Assembly (NCBI GenBank): GCA_009103225.1
Contig: RHPI01002368.1
Span: forward strand, 641,131-705,130
Direction: 5' to 3'
DNA from: Chlorokybus atmophyticus
Taxonomy: Eukaryota; Streptophyta; Chlorokybophyceae; Chlorokybales; Chlorokybaceae
DNA length: 64,000 bases
Part shown: one piece after another, positions 41,641-51,101 of the stretch
Layout: each line of letters opens with the position of its first letter
Numbering within the stretch: the stretch's first letter is position 1
Translations under genes and position numbers: made by a program
Notes under the pieces: generated by a model
Told to the model about the DNA's origin: nothing
What the model saw: only the letters and a program-made list of their open reading frames with translations
Databases searched by the model: none

Positions 41641-42186
41641 AATTAGACTGGCACCATATGTGGCACCACTATGCCAGGATGGCAGTGCACCATGCATGGT
41701 GCAAAAACTTTTGCCATGAAAGTGCCTGGTTTAATACTCGGTTTATGTGATAGCAAAGCTGAACTATGGTTAATCGACACTGATATCACTTATATGCATA
41801 CCTTGCACATCAAATATCGAGCATAGATTGCTAAGGTATAGCTGCTGTACTGAGCTTATAATAGGAGAGAAAGCCCACTTTGAGTTTGAAACCTGGAGTT
41901 GCACACTAGCGGCTAGGGTTTATATGCTGTGCATGGTTGCATGCAGAGTTGGCACTAGATGTGTATGAGCTAGCACGTTTTAGCAGCCAAGCCTCTGAGG
42001 TACATACAGGAGTCAAACTCCATAAAATCTGCTGTGCTAGCCTGAAGGTTTTCAGGCTGTTCTAAAGAGGTTTCGCCCTCAGACTGCTCCGCCTCCAGTT
42101 AGTCAATAGTGTCGTGCCATTGGTGTGGTCGACATGGGCACCATTATAAGGAATAAAAACTATTGTAACCTTGTGTGCAATTGCTA

Positions 42187-42663
42187 CTACAAGACGAAAC
42201 ACTTGAAGGCCGCCATTCTGACCGCCATTCTGACCGGGTCGCCATTCTGACCAAGAAGGTCCAGCACTCCTGTGGGGTACACCTTAAGTACCTTGTAGAC
42301 GGTGCGGCCCATGGAGGTGTCGAGCGTGTCCTTGGTGGCTGCCATGCGGTAGGCAAAATCACCTGCTTGAAACCACCATTGGCGCTCCTTGTAGAAGCCG
42401 CTCCGCACGCGTTCGTAGCGCAGAGTGTCACGGTGATGTGCGATGCGCAGGTTGTGGAAGGCCATCGGGACGGTGTGCTCGAACAGCGTGGCACGTGTGG
42501 TGATGTGGTGGTGCATCCAGTCGGGATCGTCAAGGTTGTAGACCACACGGTCTACTTTCTGCTGTGCATGAAAGGGAAGCAACAGCGGACGCCCGAACAT
42601 CAAGTAGTATGGGCTGTACTTGCGCAGAGCCGCCTGCTTCGACGATCGGTTGACAAGAGCCAC
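42187..42663 (-). pseudogene. GypD copy 2 integrase C-terminal tail
   Basis: Open frame reading YLMFGRPLLLPFHAQQKVDR, DDPDWMHHHITTRATLFEH, ERQWWFQAGDFAYRMAATKD and TVYKVLKVYPTGVLDLLGQN. It matches the post-core region of Gypsy integrases (SPYYLMFGR and GD-X-V). A chromodomain is not visible. Three GCCATTCTGACC repeats near 42,210-42,252 lie at the end. Confidence 0.8.
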
Positions 42664-42689
42664 CCACGGAAGGTGGTCATCCTAGGTGT

Positions 42690-43342
42690 TCCTCTCATAA
42701 TTCAGCACGCACTTGCGGAGTGCCTTCTTGATAGTCTGTACCGTCCGCTCGGCGAGACCGTCGGCTTGAGGGTGGTCACGCAAAGTACGGCAATGATCGA
42801 TGTAGCATCTGTCCAGCAGGGAATCGAACTCCCCTCTGAACTCAGTGCCCAGGTTAGTGATGACCTCAGCGCAGCTGTCGAACCGGCTGAGGACATAGGA
42901 GAGGAAGGCTTGAGCCACCCCGCTGCTGCTCTTGTTGGGTAATGGCACCAGCTCCACCCATTTGGAAAAGTGCTCAATCATAACCAGGATGTAGCGGTTG
43001 CCCCGCGTTGAGGGTGCCAAATTTCCTAAGATGTTGAGTCCCTAGCAATAGAACAGCCCAAAAATGGGGAGAGCGTGCAAGGTGGCGCTGCGTGCGCCGA
43101 GGCTGGCGCGTACCATGTCACACTGCTGGCAGCAATTGATGAAGCCCTGCACCTGTTTGGACAGCCCATACCACCAATGTTGCGCCCTTACCAGGCTGAC
43201 TGTACTCTTGACACCGAAGTGTCCAAGCTCCGTGTGGAGGGCAGCGATGATGCCCTCGCGTGTGGCTGATGTTGGCACCTCTTTGTCCTGCACGCGGCGG
43301 TACACTTTGTCATCCGCCCACCGATACTGGCGGGTGCGCTGA
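42690..43342 (-). pseudogene. GypD copy 2 integrase
   Basis: H2C2 zinc domain: ALHTELGHFGVKSTVSLVRA to INCCQQCDMVRASLGAR. The core then reads GLNILGNLAPSTRGNRYILV, EVITNLGTEFRGEFDSLLDR and DHPQADGLAERTVQTIKKAL. In the D-D-E triad both Asp positions are Asn (codons 43,033-43,035 and 42,853-42,855), leaving only Glu, so the enzyme cannot join DNA. A stop near 43,042 and one at 42,682 split the frame. Confidence 0.87.
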
Positions 43343-43499
43343 CTGACACGATCTTTCTCTCGTGCACTCATATTGGGGGGAAGCTGGCCACTTTGAGGGA
43401 AAGGGAGTGATGGCTTGTTCAGCCATATGCCCTGCCTGGTGTCTGTGGGTGCCAGCTCGGTGTCGTCGACTTCAATGTCGACCGTGTGGACGTCCCCTC

Positions 43500-44148
43500 G
43501 GGGTGTGGTCACTGTGGGGTCGGTAGATCCAAGGGCAGGAACCTCCTCTGTCGTTGAGGTGGTGTTGATCTGGCGCCCTGACCATAACGCGGCATCTGCA
43601 AACTTGACTGCCATGGTGGGAGCTGTTGCTGCGGGGCTGAGCTCGTGCCGAGCTCCGGTTGCATTGTTGGTACTGTGGTGAGGCTTGCGTCTGAGGCCAT
43701 CAGCGTCCTGGTTGGTGAGGCCGGCGCGGTGGTCGATCTCGAAGTTATACTCCTGTAGCAACAGGGCCCAGCGCGCAAGTTTCCCTGTCAGATGTTGGTT
43801 GGTCATCAACCACTTGAGTGGCTGGTAATCGGTAATCAGCTGGAATTGTCGACCAAAAAAGAAAAGTCTGAAGAAGGAGATAGCCCATGCTGCAGCGAGG
43901 CACTCCCCCTCGCAGCTGCTATAGTTGGCCTCAGTGCTGTTGTTGCTTCGGCTGGCGCACGACACCACCCGCTCCTTCTTGTTCTCATTGTGCTGTACCA
44001 GCACAGCCCCCATCTCAAGCTTGCTCCAGTTGGTGTGGAGGATGAAGGGCTTGTTGTAGTTAGGACGTTGCAGAATGGGAGCGGTGGTGAGCCTGCCCTT
44101 TAGTTCCTCAAACGCCTGCTGTTGTGGCCCCTTCCACGCAAACTCCAC
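43500..44148 (-). pseudogene. GypD copy 2 RNase H
   Basis: Part of a 368-codon open frame (44,148-43,042) that also holds the integrase N-terminus. It reads FEELKGRLTTAPILQRPNYN, ILHTNWSKLEMGAVLVQHNE, EGECLAAAWAISFFRLFFFG and QLITDYQPLKWLMTNQHLTG. The first catalytic Asp of HTDWS-type RNase H is Asn here (codon 44,029-44,031). The stop upstream at about 44,149-44,175 separates it from the RT frame. Confidence 0.85.
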
Positions 44149-44175
44149 ATCTTTCTTCAGGAGCTCGTTGAGGGG

Positions 44176-45000
44176 TCACGCGATCTTTACGAAGTCCTTC
44201 ACAAACCGGCGATAGTAGTTGGCAAGGCCCAGGAAGGCACGCAGACACGTAAGGTCTGTGGGAGCAAGGATAGCCGCTAAAGCCTCCACCTTTGCCTGCT
44301 GTACATACACACCGTGGGGCACAATCAAGTGCCCTAGGTAGGGTACCTTGCGAGTGAAGAAGGTGCACTTGTTGGGGTGCACTGTCATCCCCACCCCCTT
44401 GAGTCTCTCCAGCACTTCCTCGATGTGCTGCAGGTGCTCGTCGTTATTGCGACTGAAGATGAGAATGTCGTCAATGTAGCATTGCGCGAAGTCCAGCCCC
44501 TTTAAGGCTTTGTCTATGACGCGCTGGAATTTGGCAGGAGCACTCTTCAGTCCGAAGGGCATGACCTTCCACTGGTACAGCTGCCGGTTGCCCCAGAAAG
44601 AGGTCTTGTGGTTGTCCTCCTCCTTGATGGCAATCTGATCGTACCCTTGTCGCATATTAAGGATGCTGAAGACGGTGCAATCTCCAATATTATCAAAGAT
44701 ACCCTCTGCAGTAGGCATTGAATACCTGTCTATTTTGGTCTTGTTGTTGAGGGGGCGAGTCGTCGCACATGCGCCGGTTTGTCCAGTTGCTTAATGAACC
44801 CTTCTTCAGGGGCATGACGGTCGCGGCCGCAAAGTCTGATGTGAACTCCTCAATCTAGCCTGCATCTAGTAGAGCCTTGCATCTCTGCTCCACCCAGTCT
44901 TCTTTCAACTTGGAGAGTCGGTACTGGCGTCGAAACACCGGTCCGGTGTCCACCAACTCGATGTCCATCTGGTAAACTGAACAAACGCCCAGTTCTTTTA
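44176..45000 (-). pseudogene. GypD copy 2 reverse transcriptase
   Basis: N-terminal pieces (VYQMDIELVDTGPVFRRQYR, then VMPLKKGS) lie at 45,000-44,800 in broken frames. From 44,718 to 44,176 the frame is open: MPTAEGIFDNIGDCTVFSIL, GYDQIAIKEEDNHKTSF, VMPFGLKSAPAKFQRVID, FAQCYIDDILIFSRNN (YIDD intact) and LRAFLGLANYYRRFVKDF. The motif A catalytic Asp is Asn (ILNM, codon at 44,656-44,658), and copy 1 shows the same change, so both copies may descend from an already disabled master. Confidence 0.88.
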
Positions 45001-45269
45001 CATCAAAGTGAAATGACTTCTCCACTTGTTGAGGAGAGCCTCCAGTTGTTCTCGCGTCTGGCCTGTAGCCAGTGGTCCAATGGCATGGGACCAAGAGGTG
45101 GCGTTGGCGACCACTGAGATGTCCTCCACAGTGACTGCTGCCTGCTCCTCCATATGGGCGATATCGAGGCCGGTGTGTGCCGCTTTGGTCTTGCACGCGA
45201 TCGGCCCACCGCCCTGCCAGGTGTTCGAGTTCCTCAAAGGACACATAGCGGTCTTGGCGAGCAAAGCAC

Positions 45270-46202
45270 TTTTCAATAACCATACCATGCTGTTCTGATC
45301 CATGGCGCGTCTTAACAATTGGCATGGCTGACTGTCGGTCAGCGTGGAACCGATGGTATTGCCTGGAGAGAAGCCCATGGCGCGTTCGCGCTCACGTGCG
45401 TTGGGTTCCTCCAGCTGGCCTGTGTTGGAATCCAGCACCATGCCTGCGCCGTGGTTGCGGAAGGCGTACGATCCTGAGTAGGACACAAGAGTAGGGAGCA
45501 CACGACATGGTTGACCAGGCTGGTTGCACTAAAAGTGGTGGTGAGCGTGTCGGGCTGTGCTGTACGACCTGAGTCCAGAATAGCGTCCACTGGCAGATCG
45601 CATGGGCGACTGCTGTGCAGCTATTCAGCAGCAAAGAGATCTTTAACGGTTGCTAGGTTGGTCCACTTGGCGCGGACGCGATGAGCACGAGAGCCATGCC
45701 GCGCTGCGTTGATTCTGATAGGGTGTCCTAGTAAGGAACACACCTGTCGAAAGCTGTTGGCCACGTGATGGCGCTTATCGTCCGCGCTCACATTCTCGAT
45801 GATGTATCCTAGAGGCCTGGACATCTGGCTGCTTTGCAGAATTATGATGACACGCATCAGTTATCAGAACAGTTGTGAGCGAGGATCAGCGATTTGGCCG
45901 CTGCCTGCTTTAGAATGTCCTTGACACTCCCATCCTACTATCAGCAGGTCGATGTTGCCCACCGCTAGGAGGTGATCCGCAGTGATTAAACGGATGTCCT
46001 GTGGCAGTGCATTCATACTGCCTTGCAGTGCCGATAACGGCAGTCGCTGCGGGTAGCATTTGTGTGGGTGGCGCAGGTGGTGGCCCAGGGCAATCTGTGC
46101 GTGTGGATCCGGGTTACAATCGAAGTACTTGGTGACCGTCGCGCCGGTGTTGAGGACAGCGGCGAGGCGACTACCTATTCCTCCAAAATAGTTTAAACAC
46201 AA
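45270..46202 (-). pseudogene. GypD copy 2 C5 cytosine DNA methyltransferase
   Basis: A nearly complete C5-methyltransferase domain of about 310 codons. Motif I (SAM binding) is LNYFGGIGSRL at 46,196. Motif IV with the catalytic Cys is GWECQGHSKAGSG near 45,930 (usual P-C-Q is E-C-Q). Motif VI is GYIIENVSADDKR near 45,809 (Glu present). Motif VIII is SRAHRVRAKW near 45,690. A target-recognition/motif IX-like block follows after a frame change (ARERERAMGFSPGNT near 45,390), then LLRRAMDQNSMVWLL, the usual closing helix. The first ~700 nt stay in one frame but contain TGA and TAA at 45,866-45,861 and TAG at 45,623-45,621; the frame shifts near 45,505. It lies between protease and RT, as in copy 1. 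Such an enzyme could methylate the element's own DNA. Confidence 0.85.
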
Positions 46203-46454
46203 TGATGCCTTGTCGTCGCCGAATTACGTGAAACGCTACTATTTCGATGGCCACCTGGTGTTGTTTTTGGACAGCAGCTTGGTCCTTTCAAAGAGGGAAC
46301 CGAGAAGTGAGCCGCGGTCTAGTTAATAGCAGATGTGCGACCACCTATGCGCGCCAGCGGCGTTTCGCTGGTTGCTGGTGGGCCACTTCTTCAATGGCAT
46401 CTTCCTGAGAATCGTCGTATGGGATAGGAGAGTCTTGGTCCGCGTTTGTGGGTG

Positions 46455-46590
46455 ACCACCGTAAATGATCTGTCAATGGTTGCCGAACCCGACCTGTGGG
46501 TGGCTGTCGCAGCTGACCTGTCAGTGGTCGCCGACAACGACCTGTAGGTGGCTGTTGCAGCTGACCTTTGGTGGGAACGAGTGCGAGCCA
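46455..46590 (-). repeat. Pro/Arg-rich tandem peptide repeats
   Basis: About five ~24-bp units encode alternating QPPTGR and RPLTGQLR-like peptides, between protease and methyltransferase. Confidence 0.65.
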
Positions 46591-46599
46591 CCAACTCGA

Positions 46600-47000
46600 G
46601 AGGCAGATATCCTTGAACCTCTCCGTCCTCCTCATCCCAATGAGGACGAAACCAGGCCTTCTCTGTCCAGCCCCATGCCAACAGAAAAGTTGAAGTCCTG
46701 TCTCAACAGCAGGTCGACGGATCCTGCGTCGGTGACCACACACTTCTATATGACCTCGGTGCTGTGGGACGGGTCCACTTCTGTTAAACTAATGCAGAGG
46801 GCTTGCTTGGTGATACCGATCACCTTGTCACGGTTGACGGTTGCGGTGTTGAGCACATATGGGCACGGCATCAGCTCAACGCTGGTGATGCCAAGGTCAC
46901 GTGCGAGGTAACGTCCGATGATGACAGGCTGGGCTTCAAAGTCCAGCATCACCCGCTTGGATGCTCGCCCATTAATAATGACATGCTTGCCTTGGTTGAC
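46600..47000 (-). pseudogene. GypD copy 2 aspartic protease
   Basis: KHVIINGRASKRVMLDFEAQ followed by PVIIGRYLARDLGITSVELM and CPYVLNTATVNRDKV. By comparison with LLDTGAQPVMLG at 52.55 kb, the D-T-G-A site has become D-F-E-A, so the catalytic loop is lost. Retroviral-type proteases cut the polyprotein. Confidence 0.75.
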
Positions 47001-47199
47001 GATCATGGCTGCGTTGGCGTGGATGCGCAGCCGCTTGAATCGTCGGTAGCGGTAGTGTGCGTGGGGTGTCTGCTGCTGCAGTCTCCTCCAATGGTGTAGA
47101 GCGCACTGCGGCAAGCGCCCCTCGATCAGCTGGGTCTTGAGCACCTCCTTAATCGCGGCCTGGCCCGAACCGTCCTTGCCTCGGCTTTTAATAAACACG

Positions 47200-49290
47200 C
47201 TGTGGCCTGGGTGCTGGTGGTGCTGCTTGTGGCTGTCATGGTTGTGGCGCAGGGGGATTGCGTCTCTGTGTGGCCGGGGTCATTCCTGGCGGCGTAGCCA
47301 GTGGCTGTTGAGGAAACCCTGGAGCACCGGGTGTTTGTGGGCCCTCTTCCCGTGCGGCCTGTTCTTGCGCATATTCAGCATACTGCATGAGCTGCCTCCC
47401 TGGCCAGTGTACCTTCCCATGTGGCTGTTGGGTTGTTGACCACGTCACTCCAGCGGTGATTCTGAGGCATGGGCTAGAGATACACTGCGCGCAAAAGCCG
47501 CGCTCTTATGTCGTGGGTGATGGTGGGAACCCTTGGGATCCCTGCCATGTAGGCATCTCATCTGCCATTGGCCACTCCCACCTCCAACACCGTTGCTGCT
47601 CGCGCCCGCACAGTGAGGTAAATCTCTGGCTGTTGGACATGCTGCTCATAAGCAGCTGCGATGCGTCTGCGTTCCCGCGCTGCTTCCACCCCTGGCAACC
47701 TCAGTATAGCCTCTTGTGCTCCTTCTAAGGTGTCAGTGGCTGTCGAGGCAACCTTGTCATAGGCTTGCCGTAGTGAATGCAGGAAGGCGTCCGACCATAA
47801 CTATCTAGTGCTGAAGGCGAACAGGGGGACTGCGGGGTGATTGATGACTAGCCAAGTCATCAGTTTTGCTCGAGCTGCATTACCACCTTCTCGCATCCTC
47901 AGCATTCGTCTTAGGCCAATGCCTTCTTGTCAGTGCAGCATGGTTGCTGGTCGCAGCGGGGCAGTACAAAGTTGCTGTTCCCCGATAAAACCTGCTCCAT
48001 CTCGTTGCGTCAACCCTTGCGGTGTAGGGTAGCCTCTCCCTGGATCCCGTTGATCTTTAGGCAAGTCTTCCAACAAGGCGGGTAGCAGCGCGGCGATCAC
48101 CCCTGTGGTTATTGGGCCAGCGCCCTCGTCTGGTCAATATTGGGCCCACCGATGAGAGGTGTCGCACGGGATGATGGGCCAGCTACTGTTGGTTGAAGAA
48201 CGCCCGCGCGAGCATCGGCAAGGGCGTGCGCTCTTGCGTCGATTGCTACCGCCTGCTCCCGTCGCCAGGTGAACGCCTGTTCCAGCGCGGTGTAGCGCTC
48301 ATGACATCGAACGGTATTGAGGGGCCTCAGTGCTTCGTTGTCACCCAGAGGCATGTCAGTTGTATAAGCGATGTGCTGCTGTACGTTGGGTTGCCGGTCC
48401 CAATACGTGTTCGGTGGGCTGGGCTCGAAGGGTTCATGACGGACTGGCGCGGGTTGGCGTGGCGCCGTTTGCATATCGTTATGCAGAGTCCAAAAAAATT
48501 GTAGTGCCAACTCCAGTTTAACAGGCGTTCTGACAACGAAGACACGGTTTCGCATGGGAGGTGCGTGCCGGCGAGGATTTCATCCTCCAGCTGCCGCTGA
48601 GTCTGTTCTGGCTGCGTGTGATATTCAGGCAACGGGAAGACTCAGTCACTGCACTTAACGCGTGTTGTGCGCTCCCCTCCGCGCCCAAAAGCAATGGTAG
48701 TGGGATCTGCCCCACACATGACGGTCTCCCAAACACGCTCAGCTTGCTGACCTTGCGGGACAAGCTGAGTGACGTCGAGGGCGGGCAATGTAGCTGAGCG
48801 TGTCGCTGCAGTGGCAGCAGGCTCGACGATGGCACTGTCGGTGGGCGAGAGTGCCGCTCAATGGCGCGAGGGTGGTCTCAATGCCTGCTGGCACAGGTGG
48901 TTCTGCGGTTGGAGCGGGACCGGTGCGACCTACTGCTGCACGGTCGGTGACAGCAGTGGCTGTTGCCTGCATGCTCACCAGTGTGGGCGCGACGATGCTC
49001 ATTAATAGACCGGTTTCTGGTGAGCTTGAAGCATTTGCTGCTAACATTGACGCAGTTGACGTCGTAGCCGGTGTAACTGTTGCTGCTGGTGTAGTACCAC
49101 TGATGACTTCAAAGGAGGTGGCTGCTGACGATGTTGTGGCTTCCCCTCGAACTCGCCGGGATGGTTGAATACGCGACGGAGTGCAGGTGTCTCTCGTGCG
49201 CTTTAGAGCCATCAGTGCCCACCGGGCAGAATAACAGGCGCGGTAGTTCTGCCCTTGTCTTCCTCCAAGCATGCCATATATGCCATGAAG
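47200..49290 (-). pseudogene. GypD copy 2 long linker between nucleocapsid and protease
   Basis: Blocks in several frames: RWALMALKRTRDTCTPSRIQ and an Ala/Thr-rich stretch (49,200-48,740), PEYHTQPEQTQRQLEDEILA (about 48,630), RLPGVEAARERRRIAAAYEQ (about 47,690) and a Pro/Gln-rich end (REEGPQTPGAPGFPQQPLAT, about 47,370). The same blocks occur in the same order in copy 1 at 2.0-4.2 kb. I recognise no domain. Its conservation between copies suggests it was translated as part of Gag-Pol. Confidence 0.6.
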
Positions 49291-49299
49291 GCAGCTATA

Positions 49300-50345
49300 T
49301 GGTCAACAGCTGGCGGTTTGGCTGCAGCCTTGGCGGCAACAGCAGCAGCGCGCGGACGTCCTTCCAGTCTCTTACATTAAGGAGGGCGATCCTTCCCCTT
49401 GTAGCCTTGCTTTTCCTTGCGAGCGTTGGCGTAGTTGTTGGTGTGGTTATGGCCTCCGGTGTGATTGCTGTTGTAGCCACTAATGTTGTTGCCGCTGTGG
49501 CCTCTGGTGTTGCTGCTGTTGTAGCCACCAGCGTTGTTGCCGTTGTAGCCACCAGAGTTGTTGCCGTTGTGACCTCTAGTGTTGTTTGTGTAGTTGTTGA
49601 CGAGTCTAAACTCGGGGAACTTGAGCCAGCAGACTGACTCCAAGTGGCCTGCCTTGTGACAGTAATTGCAGGCCAGAGTTGAGTACTCTTTGGTGCACTC
49701 CTTTTGGTAGTGCCCATGCCATCCACAGCGACGACACAGCACAGGGGCAGACAAAGCAGTGTGCGCTGACCGTTTCCCTTTGTCGCGTGCTGGTGGAGCG
49801 TCTCGGCCACGTTCGCGGCGCGGAGGCTCGATCGTCGTGCTGGGCACAGGCCGTGAGGCGCTGCGGTTGGTATCCAGCATTGCCTTCTCATACACCAAGC
49901 GCTTATGGATGGCTTGTGCAGTCTCGAAAGCTTCCTTAAGCGTGTAGCCAAGGGGCCTGCTGTAGTTCAGGGTCAGGCGCGTCGATTCGCTCAGGGTGGC
50001 ATCCAACTCATTGACATATACCACTGCAGCCGCCTCATCACTGACGATCTTGTAGTCAATGTCCTTCAACAGCCCTTCCGGTCTGGAGTACAAGCGTAGG
50101 GGGTCGTCATTTGGCTTGCGCCGGAACCGCCTCAACTCCTCCACTTTGCTAGTGGTCTGCTAGGAAGGTGCGACGAAGTGCCGCGTATAGATCCTTGAGT
50201 GGAGAGTTAAAGATGGCAGCACCTACAGTGATGGCTGGTGCGCGCAATGCAACTGAGCCGAGGGTGAAAGCACAGCCTGCCGCATTAGAGCCAGGTGTTG
50301 CCATAGGCAGGGGTGTTGTCATGCCGGAGAAGGACTTGAGTCAGA
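49300..50345 (-). pseudogene. gag: GypD copy 2 Gag core with two zinc knuckles
   Basis: The open frame at 50,144-49,377 begins in EELRRFRRKPNDDPLRLYSR and continues through YKIVSDEAAAVVYVNELDAT. Two CCHC knuckles follow: CRRCGWHGHYQKEC (residues 137-150) and CNYCHKAGHLESVC (159-172). After them lies an Asn/Gly/His-rich repeat tail (about 183-245), presumably RNA-binding. Upstream, 50,340-50,160 continues in another frame with SPLKDLYAALRRTFLADH, so a frameshift near 50,160 breaks the gene. The true start is not visible. Confidence 0.82.
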
Positions 50346-51101
50346 TTGTCGGGATGTGACTACATGCAGGGCAATAACAGACTGCGGGCTGGTTGTAGGC
50401 ATGAGGTAGTTGAATTTGCTTGTAGAAGCATATCTAGACAATGATGTCTGTTGGGTTTTGTGATGGGAAGGTAGAGGAGGAAGTTATTGAGTAAGGGGAA
50501 GTGCATTTGGCGAGTTACAGTCAATGTATCCGGACATCAGCGTAACTCAGATCTGGTGGGTGTAATCGAGGCTATTTTGGGAGTTGTGAGTGGAGAAGGA
50601 CTGGTGCAAGGAGTGGGCATCCATGTGGCAGTCAAGAGCTGGTCATGGAGACGGTTCACTCATCATTGGAGACGTGGATTGGAGCTGGAGCTGGAAGAGA
50701 GCAAGTCCAAGTAGCTTTGACCATGGTCTGGTGCATTTCTAGTTGGTTGTGCTAGATTTGAACATGTGCATTGACTTGTTCATTGTATAAGTAGTGTGAC
50801 TGAATAGATGTAGCTATCTGGTCAGCAAGTTACCATACCAAGTAACAAGTGCCATACATGTGACATAACACTAGTGCAATACATCTTCGTGTGTTGTATG
50901 CGATTGGTGCCTTAGCTGAGACTGTTGTTGTTGTGAGCGTGTGACACTGGCGCATACCATCGTGCCTTGCTCAACAAGTACATCTACAAGGAGGAGATCA
51001 TCATCATCACCCTCGTGTAGACTGTTCACTTGCTGACCAGATCCAAGGATTTCGGTGGTGGGTAAGACCGGTGTGTGGTTGACGAGATAGTGAGTGGTAG
51101 C
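50346..51101. other. Region between GypD copy 2 and the Gag-protease ORF
   Basis: No coding motif seen. TGGCGCATACC at about 50,948, following TGTGACAC, could be a primer site ending a 5' LTR, but no matching LTR was found, so this stays tentative. Confidence 0.3.

Larger units (their letters stand above)
38041..42140. other. Gene-poor stretch with repeats and small unassigned ORFs
   Basis: No transposon or known host domain was recognised. Contents include short palindromes near 38,350-38,400, a three-unit hydrophobic repeat, small open frames (listed separately) and a minisatellite at 41.2-41.64 kb. Possibly decayed host or captured sequence. Confidence 0.4.
42150..50345 (-). mobile_element. 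GypD copy 2: Gypsy element carrying a DNA methyltransferase
   Basis: The most complete copy, read right to left: Gag (50,345-49,300), long linker (49,290-47,200), protease (47,000-46,600), Pro-rich linker (46,590-46,210), C5-methyltransferase (46,202-45,270), RT (45,000-44,176), RNase H (44,148-43,500), integrase (43,342-42,690) and a C-terminal tail (42,663-42,187). No LTRs or target duplications could be fixed. A minus-strand ORF at 53.1-53.9 kb might be a displaced Gag N-terminus. Frames are broken in several places. Confidence 0.85.

Noticed and set aside
41190-41700. CRISPR-like array
   Set aside because: Repeats are long, degenerate and without unique spacers; the genome is eukaryotic.
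41193-41719. Several overlapping plus-strand frames with repeated Met-His-Gly peptides
   Set aside because: By-product of the minisatellite; the 110-bp unit is not a multiple of three.
42175-42942. 255-codon plus-strand open frame
   Set aside because: Antisense to the GypD integrase, whose motifs read clearly on the minus strand.
51016-51030. TGTAGACTGTTCACT resembling the putative LTR start at 53,074
   Set aside because: Similarity stops after about 15 bp and the position is inside the leader; not enough to call an LTR.
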